NCBI GenBank assembly: GCA_002344425.1
Contig: DDTV01000019.1
Coordinates: 1 to 20,455, forward strand
DNA length: 20,455 nt
Origin: Candidatus Falkowbacteria bacterium UBA2355
Lineage (GTDB): Bacteria > Patescibacteriota > Patescibacteriia > Patescibacteriales > Patescibacteriaceae
Reading direction: 5' to 3'
In this document: positions 13,889 to 19,387 of the stretch, one piece after another
Position numbering within the stretch: the stretch's first letter is position 1
Layout: every line of letters begins with the position of its first letter
Notes under the pieces: model-generated
What the model was told of the DNA's origin: nothing
Databases searched by the model: none
What the model saw: only the letters and a program-made list of their open reading frames with translations
Position numbers and translations under genes: made by a program

Positions 13889-14537
13889 ATTTAGTTTTGC
13901 TTTTGCGCCAATTTTCAATCTCAGCATGGTGTCCCGAAAGCAGGACCTTGGGCACGCGATAAGTTTTACCCCCGAGTTTAAGCGACTCGGGTTTTGTATA
14001 TTGAGGATATTCAAGCAAGCCCGCTTCGGAATGCGATTCGCTGACAAGACTTTCGCTATTGCCCAATACGCCCGGCACCAGCCGCGCGATTGAATCCATT
14101 AGAGTCAAAGCGCCGAGCTCTCCGCCGGTCAAAACATAATCGCCAATGGAAATTTCTTCATCAATGAATTTCATCACTCGCTCGTCGACGCCTTCATAGC
14201 GTCCGCAAACAAAAACAATCGATGACAGTGAGTTTGAATATTTTCTAGCCAGCGCCTGATTCCATTTTTTCCCCTTGGCCGACAATAAGATGATCTTTTG
14301 ATTTTTTGATTTTCTGAAAGACTTTAAAGCTTTGTAAATCGGTTCGGCTCTCATTACCATGCCGGCGCCGCCGCCATAAGGTTTGTCGTCGACTTTATTA
14401 TGTTTATCATCGGCAAAGCGTCTGATATCTACGGCCTCGACTTTGATGATTTTTTTCTTCAAGGCGCGCCCCAAAACTCCGACCTTCATATAGTCGTTTA
14501 TCAATTCAGGGAAAATTGTCAGAACGCGGAAGAGCAT
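13869..14537 (-). CDS. trmD: tRNA (guanine37-N1)-methyltransferase TrmD
   Basis: A 222-residue SPOUT methyltransferase that uses SAM to make m1G37 in tRNAs and prevents +1 frameshifting. Family motifs are KPYGGGAGMVM (52-62), VCGRYEGVDER (110-120), the knot segment SIGDYVLTGGELGAL (130-144), GLLEYPQYTKP and the C-terminal LSGHHAEIENWR. Length is close to normal, with a slightly short C-terminus. The start codon at 14537 comes immediately after the U-tract of a terminator, so its transcription depends on read-through or on an unseen promoter; a weak TTGAAA-N17-TAAAGA lies upstream. The stop lies inside radA on the opposite strand (20 bp overlap). The usual partners rimM, rplS and rpsP are absent here. 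Confidence 0.97.
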   Translation of the reverse strand: MLFRVLTIFPELINDYMKVGVLGRALKKKIIKVEAVDIRRFADDKHNKVDDKPYGGGAGMVMRAEPIYKALKSFRKSKNQKIILLSAKGKKWNQALARKYSNSLSSIVFVCGRYEGVDERVMKFIDEEISIGDYVLTGGELGALTLMDSIARLVPGVLGNSESLVSESHSEAGLLEYPQYTKPESLKLGGKTYRVPKVLLSGHHAEIENWRKSKTKFKKAGR

Positions 14538-14570
14538 AAAAAACGCAAAGACGCGCCTTGGCGCGTCTTT
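14538..14570 (-). terminator. Rho-independent terminator between the KH gene and trmD
   Basis: A perfect inverted repeat, AAAGACGCGCC with GGCGCGTCTTT (14548-14570, two-base centre), followed on the minus strand by GCG and TTTTTT. The KH gene stop lies 4 nt upstream of the hairpin and the trmD ATG begins at the last T of the tract. On the plus strand the hairpin is followed by TTTACTCTT, a weaker tract that might stop transcripts leaving radA. Confidence 0.88.
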
Positions 14571-14574
14571 ACTC

Positions 14575-14949
14575 TTAGATAGTTAGATTTTCAATCTCAG
14601 AAACATCCATCGGATCTTCGAGACCTTCTTCCTTCATTGTTTTGCGTTCCGCACGTTCGCCGTGTTCACTGCGTTCGCGGCGCGGACCGCGGGTCGAACC
14701 TTCCGGTTCATGAATTTTCAAGTTAACGCGAGCGTTATTCTTGGCTCCGACGATTTTTAAAAGCGTGCGGATGGCCTGAGCGGTTTGACCGCGGCGGCCG
14801 ATGACATAACCCATGTCTTCGGGGTTGATTTTAAGGGTAAGGAGGACTCCCATTTCATCAACGGTTCGGTCGACGACAACGTCGTCCGGATGGCCGACGA
14901 TCGCTTTAACGATCGACTCCAAAAAAGCCTTGTCTTGCATGTCTGACAT
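14575..14949 (-). CDS. khpA: KH-domain RNA-binding protein (KhpA/YlqC-like)
   Basis: A 124-residue protein. Residues 1-82 are a small KH domain of the KhpA type, with IVKAIVGHPDDVVV (13-26), the RNA-gripping loop GRRG (51-54) in GYVIGRRGQTAQAIRTLL, and the closing strand RVNLKIHEPEG. KhpA, usually with KhpB, binds RNA and affects cell size and division in Firmicutes. The remaining 40 residues are a charged Arg/Glu tail (RGPRRERSEHGERAERK, then acidic) not found in the usual 75-80-residue KhpA; it is probably disordered. Proximity to trmD fits the common rpsP-khpA-rimM-trmD order, although rpsP and rimM are missing. It has its own consensus promoter (14981-15009) and terminator. Confidence 0.9.
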   Translation of the reverse strand: MSDMQDKAFLESIVKAIVGHPDDVVVDRTVDEMGVLLTLKINPEDMGYVIGRRGQTAQAIRTLLKIVGAKNNARVNLKIHEPEGSTRGPRRERSEHGERAERKTMKEEGLEDPMDVSEIENLTI

Positions 14950-14980
14950 ACGTGAAAAGTACTTAATAATAAGTGCCTAC

Positions 14981-15009
14981 AATATAGCGCCATTTAAGGA
15001 TTTTGTCAA
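14981..15009 (-). promoter_or_regulatory. Sigma70 promoter for the KH-domain gene
   Basis: Minus-strand TTGACA (15004-15009), a 17-nt spacer and TATATT (14981-14986). The predicted start near 14974 gives a leader of about 25 nt without a Shine-Dalgarno sequence. The promoter lies directly after the stop of the upstream histidine kinase gene. Confidence 0.83.
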
Positions 15010-15015
15010 TCGCCT

Positions 15016-15804
15016 TTAGACCAAAGGAATCTCTAAACAAACCTTGAAACCGAAGTTTTGCCCCCGAGTTTGCGCCCAAATCCGGCCTTGATGAGCTTCG
15101 ACAATCAGCTTCGCGGCATAGAGCCCCAAACCAAAACCTTCTTCGCTTGAGCGGGGCACATCACGGCGTTCGAATTTATCAAAAATGCGCTTAACATCTT
15201 TGGGATCAATGCCCGGTCCGGTATCCTCAACGCTAAGAATAAAATTCTTTTCACCAACTTCCAAAGCAAGGGTGATGGTGCCGCTTTCAGTATATTTAAT
15301 GGCATTATCCAACAAGTTCAAAACTACTTGGCGCAACAGCAGGTCATCGGCGCAAAAGGCGGGATTTTTTTTCGGAATGATTGTCTTCAATTCCAAATTT
15401 TTAACAGCCGCCTTGGGTTTTATTTCTTTGACAACATCTCGAAGCATGGTCGTCAAATCAAATTCACGACATTCTATTTTCATTGCGGTTCGGTTCTCCA
15501 ATTGCGAAACGCCGAGTAAATTATCAACCAAACGCAAGAGTCTTTCATTGGCCTGATAAACCGCCGTAACCGCCGCCTGCTGTCTTTTATTATCAATCGT
15601 CCCGAAATCACCGCCCAAAAGCATTGCCAGATAGCCACGCATAATGGTCAGCGGCGTGCGCAATTGATGCGAAGCAATTGAAACAAAATCGCTTTGCCGA
15701 TCCTTGTTCGACGCCGCAAACTGCTGATGAGCCAGCAATATGACGACAATAACAAGCATGCCGGTTGTTATGATATCGAGCAAATTGAGTACAATATATT
15801 CCAT
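15016..15804 (-). CDS. Membrane histidine kinase with minimal sensor
   Basis: A 262-residue protein. One hydrophobic segment (about 4-25) at the very N-terminus is followed at once by a HisKA domain with the phosphorylated His46 in SHQLRTPLT, then a HATPase_c domain with N box NLLDNAIKYT (about 163-172), G1 DTGPGI (194-199), F box FDKFER and G2 GFGLGL (223-228). All catalytic motifs are intact. There is no periplasmic, PAS or HAMP domain, so it senses through its membrane helix or through partners. No response regulator adjoins it; the lone receiver at 6057-6437 is a possible partner in this window. Its promoter places the transcript start within about 2 nt of the ATG, predicting a leaderless mRNA. 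Confidence 0.95.
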   Translation of the reverse strand: MEYIVLNLLDIITTGMLVIVVILLAHQQFAASNKDRQSDFVSIASHQLRTPLTIMRGYLAMLLGGDFGTIDNKRQQAAVTAVYQANERLLRLVDNLLGVSQLENRTAMKIECREFDLTTMLRDVVKEIKPKAAVKNLELKTIIPKKNPAFCADDLLLRQVVLNLLDNAIKYTESGTITLALEVGEKNFILSVEDTGPGIDPKDVKRIFDKFERRDVPRSSEEGFGLGLYAAKLIVEAHQGRIWAQTRGQNFGFKVCLEIPLV

Positions 15805-15811
15805 ATTTCTT

Positions 15812-15820
15812 ATTATAACA
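15812..15820 (-). promoter_or_regulatory. Extended -10 promoter giving a leaderless histidine kinase mRNA
   Basis: Minus-strand TGTTATAAT is an extended -10 (TGn plus a perfect TATAAT). Only seven bases, AAGAAAT, separate it from the ATG at 15804, so initiation at the usual distance falls at or one to two bases before the A of ATG. Its first bases overlap the U-tract of the preceding tsf terminator. No good -35 is present. Confidence 0.75.
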
Positions 15821-15853
15821 AAAAATCCCCCGACACTTAAGCCAAGGGATTTT
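15820..15853 (-). terminator. Rho-independent terminator of the rpsB-tsf operon
   Basis: Minus-strand AAAATCCC-TTGGC pairs with GTCGG-GGGATTTT (13 pairs with three G-U wobbles) across a TTAAGT loop. T residues follow directly, with the last T's of the stem extending the tract. It lies 14 nt after the tsf stop codon. The U-tract merges into the promoter of the histidine kinase gene. Confidence 0.87.
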
Positions 15854-15867
15854 CTGTCAGCTATAAC

Positions 15868-16668
15868 TTAGAGCGAAAAGCGAATAAATTTTTCAATCGT
15901 CGAGCCGTTCAAGATATCTTTGACCTTCTTTTTGTCGTCTTTGACGTATTCCTGATCGACCAAACAAACCTCTTCGTAATATTTATTCATTTTGCCCTGC
16001 AAAATCTTTTCCACCATCTCCGCCGGTTTGCCTTCTTTGCTGAGCTGTTCGCGGTAAACTTCTTTCTCTCTTTCCATTTCAGCCGGATCTACTTCGCTGG
16101 AGTTGAGATAGCGCGGATTGGCGGCCGCCGCATGCATCGCGATATCGCGGGCCAACTCGCTCATATTAGCCGAGCTGAGCGCGACTAGAACGCCGATATT
16201 GCCCTGCGGATGAGCATAACCGCCGACCGTCCCGCTTGAAGCAAGGCGGGCAAAACGGCCTAACTCAATTTTTTCGCCAATCACACCGGACAAGTGCTTA
16301 AGGGCTTCTTCGACATTGCTGCCGTCAGCCAAAGACAAAGCCAAAACGGCTTCGCGGCTGTCTGCCTTGGCCGCTTGAGCGGCTTGCATAATATTATTTT
16401 GCAAAGCGCCGAATTGTTCATTGCGGACGACAAAATCGGTTTCGGCGTTCATTTCCAAAAGATAACCTTCATTATTGGCTTCATTAACCGAGACCATAAT
16501 GCGGCCTTCTTTGGCTTCGCGATCACCGCGCTTAGCGGCTTTGGCGATTCCCTTTTTGCGCAGAATATCAATCGCCTTTTCAAGATCGCCGCCGGCTTCG
16601 GCTAAAGCATTTTTACAGTCAACTATACCCGCACCTGTTCGGTCGCGGAGTTCTTTGATTTGTTCCAT
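15868..16668 (-). CDS. tsf: Translation elongation factor Ts
   Basis: A 266-residue EF-Ts, the guanine-nucleotide exchange factor that recycles EF-Tu. It has the N-terminal UBA-like domain (IKELRDRTGAGIVDCKNALA, about 4-23, through KKGIAKAAKR), and the core with the EF-Tu-contacting TDFV motif (77-80) in NAETDFVVRNEQF. It is a little shorter than the E. coli protein. The start is set at the ATG at 16668, which gives the standard N-terminus; the open frame continues upstream to 16770 inside rpsB, but those residues are not EF-Ts. It follows rpsB by 25 nt with no Shine-Dalgarno sequence and ends at the operon terminator. rpsB-tsf is a classic conserved pair. Confidence 0.97.
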   Translation of the reverse strand: MEQIKELRDRTGAGIVDCKNALAEAGGDLEKAIDILRKKGIAKAAKRGDREAKEGRIMVSVNEANNEGYLLEMNAETDFVVRNEQFGALQNNIMQAAQAAKADSREAVLALSLADGSNVEEALKHLSGVIGEKIELGRFARLASSGTVGGYAHPQGNIGVLVALSSANMSELARDIAMHAAAANPRYLNSSEVDPAEMEREKEVYREQLSKEGKPAEMVEKILQGKMNKYYEEVCLVDQEYVKDDKKKVKDILNGSTIEKFIRFSL

Positions 16669-16693
16669 ATATTTTTGTTTAAAAATTTCTAAC

Positions 16694-17437
16694 TTATTCT
16701 TTGCCCTCGGCGCTAACTTCTTTCTTAGACTCTTCGGCGGCTTTACGGCCGGCGGCCACGGCGTCGACAATCAATTTCATAACCAAAGTGATTGCTTTGC
16801 TGGCGTCATCATTGGCCGGAATAATATAATCGATGCCGGCAGGATTAACGTTGGTATCGCAAACCGCGATAATAGGAATTTTTTTCTTCTTGGCTTCAGC
16901 CAAGGCAGTTTCTTCGTGTTTGATGTCCCAGATAAAGATAATATCCGGCGTTCGGTTCAAGCCGACTAAACCGCCAACACTCTCGGAGAGCTTGGCGATG
17001 CGACGATCGAATTGGATGCGTTCTTTTTTAGTATATTTTTCCAACTTACCGGCCTCTTTCTTTTCAAGCAGATCAACATAACTGCGGATCGAATTGCGAA
17101 TTATGTGAAAGTTGGTTAGGGTGCCGCCGAGCCAACGCTGGCTGACATAAGGCAAACCGGCTTCTTTGGCCGCGGCTTCAAGCTGATCCTTTACCTGATT
17201 TTTAGTTCCGACCAGCAAAAGGTTCTTGCCTTCGGCGGTTGATCGGGCGATAAAGGCGAGCGCTTCTTCAAGCTTCTCGCGCGTCTTATCAAGATCAATA
17301 ATGTGAATACCCTTGCGGGCTTCAAAAATAAAAGGCTTCATCTTCGGATGCCACTTGTAAGTGCGGTGGCCGAAGTGCATGCCGGCTTCGAGCATCTCGG
17401 CCACGGAAGGCAAAGACACTTTGTTATCGTTTTTCAT
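16694..17437 (-). CDS. rpsB: 30S ribosomal protein S2 (uS2)
   Basis: A 247-residue uS2. Hallmarks are MLEAGMHFGHRTYKWHPKMKPFIF (near 14-37), IHIIDLDKT, the NLLLVGTKNQ strand, YVSQRWLGGTLTNF and the C-terminal-domain segment IPIIAVCDTNVNPAGIDYIIPANDDA. The C-terminal tail is rich in Lys and Glu. It is needed for assembly of the small subunit and, in other bacteria, represses its own operon. Unlike nearly all neighbours it has purine-rich Shine-Dalgarno-like segments before the ATG at 17437: AAAGGA 4 nt away and GAGGA 13 nt away. It is preceded by a structured leader of about 120 nt and a consensus-like promoter, and it is cotranscribed with tsf. Confidence 0.98.
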   Translation of the reverse strand: MKNDNKVSLPSVAEMLEAGMHFGHRTYKWHPKMKPFIFEARKGIHIIDLDKTREKLEEALAFIARSTAEGKNLLLVGTKNQVKDQLEAAAKEAGLPYVSQRWLGGTLTNFHIIRNSIRSYVDLLEKKEAGKLEKYTKKERIQFDRRIAKLSESVGGLVGLNRTPDIIFIWDIKHEETALAEAKKKKIPIIAVCDTNVNPAGIDYIIPANDDASKAITLVMKLIVDAVAAGRKAAEESKKEVSAEGKE

Positions 17438-17556
17438 ATTTTCCTTTTATTCCTCTGCCCCTATCATCCGGACGGCTAGCGCCGCCTTCGGACAAGGAAA
17501 AACCAATGGGACATGAGAGGTTGTTAATAAAATTCAATCACGCCAGGCGGGATTGA
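17438..17556 (-). promoter_or_regulatory. Structured 5' leader of rpsB, candidate S2 autoregulatory element
   Basis: Three elements are visible on the minus strand. At the predicted 5' end, TCAATC pairs with GATTGA (17551-17556 with 17534-17539), with CGC/GCG inside. Further down, TCCG-(AA)-GGCGGC pairs with GCCGTC-CGGA around a GCTA loop (17467-17492). Outside that hairpin, CCTCT (17516-17520) can pair with AGAGG (17452-17456), and CCC (17508-17510) with GGG at 17458-17461. The outer stem covers one of the two Shine-Dalgarno-like segments. This is the layout expected of a ribosomal-protein leader that hides its ribosome site. Binding by S2 is inferred, not seen. Confidence 0.6.
17476..17514 (-). 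other. Possible upstream short ORF in the rpsB leader (12 codons)
   Basis: ATG at 17514 opens a 12-codon frame, MSHWFFLVRRRR, ending in TAG at 17476-17478. Its last four sense codons are consecutive arginines (CGA AGG CGG CGC) that lie in the 5' arm of the leader hairpin. It has no Shine-Dalgarno sequence, but neither do most genes here. Chance is a serious alternative for so short a frame. Confidence 0.2.
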
Positions 17557-17562
17557 GCCTCT

Positions 17563-17591
17563 ATTGTAAGCTATTTAGGCCCTTATGTCAA
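17563..17591 (-). promoter_or_regulatory. Sigma70 promoter for the rpsB-tsf operon
   Basis: Minus-strand TTGACA (17586-17591), a 17-nt spacer and TACAAT (17563-17568, five of six). The predicted start at about 17556-17558 falls at the foot of the first leader hairpin. Confidence 0.85.
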
Positions 17592-17616
17592 TATTGAAAA
17601 ATAAAATAGGTTCTGA

Positions 17617-17625
17617 TGTAATAAT
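17617..17625 (+). promoter_or_regulatory. Weak promoter candidate for the unknown gene at 17660
   Basis: TGTAATAAT on the plus strand resembles an extended -10 (TGn plus AATAAT, five of six). A TTGAAA at 17594-17599 is 20 bp upstream, longer than ideal. A start near 17632 would leave about 28 nt before the ATG at 17660. Confidence 0.4.
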
Positions 17626-17649
17626 AGTATTGATTGAACATTTAAAAAC

Positions 17650-17654
17650 GGAGG
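17650..17654 (+). promoter_or_regulatory. Strong Shine-Dalgarno that fixes the start at 17660
   Basis: GGAGG lies exactly 5 nt before the ATG at 17660. It is the best Shine-Dalgarno match in the window and argues for this start over the in-frame ATG at 17585, which has none and lies within the rpsB -35 region. Confidence 0.75.
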
Positions 17655-17659
17655 CTTTG

Positions 17660-18154
17660 ATGCCAAAATCATTGGATATTCTTTTTTCCGGACAAAAAAT
17701 CGACAATCCCTTTAAATCGCTGTTCGGGATTCATTACAAAGAAAGCACTAGCTATAACCTTATCGGGGATAAAGGCAAAAGATGGCAATTTGATACGCGC
17801 CAATCGGGACAAGAAAATTTCGACCCCGCCATATTTAACCGGATAAAAATTATCAACGATTGCCAGACGGTAATTTTTATCTCGCCAAAAATTGATCAGG
17901 AAGAAATCATTGCTTTCCTGAAAAAAAGACTGGGCATTCCGGTTCAAAAAGATCAAAAGAAAATTTCTCTGGCCAAATCCAGGGACATCAAACTTACCAT
18001 TGAAGTCAGTGTCGAATCGACAACCGGCGGCATGGTCGTTTATTTTGATCAAACCTATGAGAGCAAATACGGCTTTGGCAAACGCTCTCCTAAAATAATT
18101 TTACATATCAAAAAGTTACGCAAAAATTTTTACGAACTTGTTAACGGTTCATAA
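17660..18154 (+). CDS. Hypothetical protein, unknown family
   Basis: From the ATG at 17660 the protein has 164 residues; an in-frame ATG at 17585 would add 25. I do not recognise the family. It looks soluble: no signal peptide or membrane span, mixed alpha/beta composition, and a basic C-terminus (KIILHIKKLRKNFYEL). Visible segments are MPKSLDILFSGQKIDNPFKS, a strand-like TVIFISPKIDQEEIIAFLKK, and IKLTIEVSVESTTGGMVVYF. No catalytic motif stands out. It stands alone, diverges from rpsB and ends at a bidirectional terminator. Its A/T-rich codons and strong Shine-Dalgarno differ from the neighbours and might point to a different origin, but that is weak. The minus-strand frame beneath it has no known features. 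Confidence 0.75.
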   Translation: MPKSLDILFSGQKIDNPFKSLFGIHYKESTSYNLIGDKGKRWQFDTRQSGQENFDPAIFNRIKIINDCQTVIFISPKIDQEEIIAFLKKRLGIPVQKDQKKISLAKSRDIKLTIEVSVESTTGGMVVYFDQTYESKYGFGKRSPKIILHIKKLRKNFYELVNGS

Positions 18155-18158
18155 AAAC

Positions 18159-18190
18159 AAACAGAGCTCCTTAAGCTCTGTTTTTATTTT
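18159..18190. terminator. Bidirectional terminator between the unknown gene and rarA
   Basis: A perfect 10-bp stem, AAACAGAGCT with AGCTCTGTTT, around CCTTA (18159-18183). On the plus strand the stem's own T's run into TTATTTT; on the minus strand the hairpin is followed by TTTGTTTTT. It begins 4 nt after the stop of the unknown gene and ends 1 bp before the rarA stop codon, so it serves both convergent units. Confidence 0.9.
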
Positions 18191-19383
18191 AAGTATTTTT
18201 TCGCTTTGAAATCTTTGGGCCAATAATCCTGCTTTTCTTTATAATCGAAGTCCGGAGAATATTTATAATCTTTGCCATAACCAAGGTCTTTCATTAACGA
18301 AGTCGGGGCATTGCGCAGATGCAGGGGGACGCCGAGATTGCTAGTCTGCCGCGCGTCGGCCGCGGCCGCTTGATAGGCCATATACAGATCGTTCGATTTT
18401 TCACACTTTGCCAAATAAACCACGAGTTGCGCGAGAATAACATTGCTTTCGGGCATGCCCAAAGAATGACAAGCTTGATAGGCGGCCATCGCCTGTTCCA
18501 AAGCTTTGGAGTTGGCCAGTCCGACATCTTCAGAGGCGAAACGTACCAAACGGCGCGCGACATACATCGGATCTTCGCCGGCTTCAAGCATGCGAGCCAA
18601 CCAATATAAAGCGGCGTCAGGATCAGAACCGCGCAATGATTTATGCAAAGCCGAAATTATATTGTAATGCTCTTCGCCGTCTTTATCGTACAAGAGATGT
18701 GATTTTTGCGCCGCCTCTTTTATCAAATCCGAGGTAATAACATCGCTCAATAAGGCCGCCGCTTCCAAAATATTTAAGGCGGCGCGAGCGTCTCCTTGGC
18801 TGACTTGCACTAAAAATTTAATCGCTTCAGTGTCGGCCTTCACTTCAATACCCAAGCCGATTTTCGGTTCTTCCAAAGCGCGGCGAATAATTTGTTCAAT
18901 CGCTTCGTTTGATAAACTTTTTAAAACCACGACGCGGCAACGCGACAATAAAGCCGAGCGGATTTCAAAGCTCGGATTTTCGGTCGTCGCACCGATTAAA
19001 ATAATGGCGCCGGATTCAATGTGCGGCAAAAGCGCGTCTTGTTGCGCCTTGTTCCAACGATGGATTTCATCGATGAAAAGAATTGTTTTCTTATCCAGTA
19101 ATTGATTGGAGCGGGCCTTATCAATGACCTTACGCAAATCGGCGACGCCCTGCGTTACCGCGCTGAAACGGACAAAGTCGGCGTCGATTGCCTTAGCAAT
19201 AATCAAAGCCAGAGTTGTTTTGCCGGTGCCGGGCGGACCCCAGAAAATCAAGGACGGCAAAGAGCCGACGTCAATCGCTTTGCGAATCAGCGTCCCCTCT
19301 TTGATAATATCGTCCTGCCCGAAAAAGGCCTCGAGCGTTTCGGGTCGCAATCGATCGGCTAATGGAGAACGGTGGGTCGACAT
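18184..19383 (-). CDS. rarA: Replication-associated AAA+ ATPase RarA (MgsA/WRNIP1 family)
   Basis: A 399-residue AAA+ protein related to clamp-loader subunits that acts at stalled replication forks. Motifs are PLADRLRPETLEAFFGQ at the N-terminus, Walker A GPPGTGKT (49-56), Walker B LFIDEIH (102-108), sensor 1 GATTENPSFE (131-140), the arginine-finger segment LLSRCR (145-150), and the RarA-specific tetramerisation region with LHKSLRGSDPDAALYWLARML and RFASEDVGLAN. The C-terminus has the usual LGYGKDYKYSPDF. The start at 19383 gives the family N-terminus MSTHRSPLADRLRP and a 4-nt gap from the upstream glycosyltransferase; an in-frame ATG at 19407 would overlap that gene. There is no Shine-Dalgarno sequence. 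It is probably cotranscribed from a promoter beyond the right edge. Confidence 0.96.
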   Translation of the reverse strand: MSTHRSPLADRLRPETLEAFFGQDDIIKEGTLIRKAIDVGSLPSLIFWGPPGTGKTTLALIIAKAIDADFVRFSAVTQGVADLRKVIDKARSNQLLDKKTILFIDEIHRWNKAQQDALLPHIESGAIILIGATTENPSFEIRSALLSRCRVVVLKSLSNEAIEQIIRRALEEPKIGLGIEVKADTEAIKFLVQVSQGDARAALNILEAAALLSDVITSDLIKEAAQKSHLLYDKDGEEHYNIISALHKSLRGSDPDAALYWLARMLEAGEDPMYVARRLVRFASEDVGLANSKALEQAMAAYQACHSLGMPESNVILAQLVVYLAKCEKSNDLYMAYQAAAADARQTSNLGVPLHLRNAPTSLMKDLGYGKDYKYSPDFDYKEKQDYWPKDFKAKKYLK

Positions 19384-19387
19384 AGGT

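Noticed and set aside
16669..16770. An upstream start that would lengthen EF-Ts by 34 residues
   Set aside because: The extension lies mostly inside rpsB in another frame, and the ATG at 16668 gives the standard EF-Ts N-terminus.
17585..17659. An upstream ATG for the unknown gene
   Set aside because: It has no ribosome site and lies within the rpsB promoter, whereas the ATG at 17660 has GGAGG at 5-nt spacing. It is not fully excluded.
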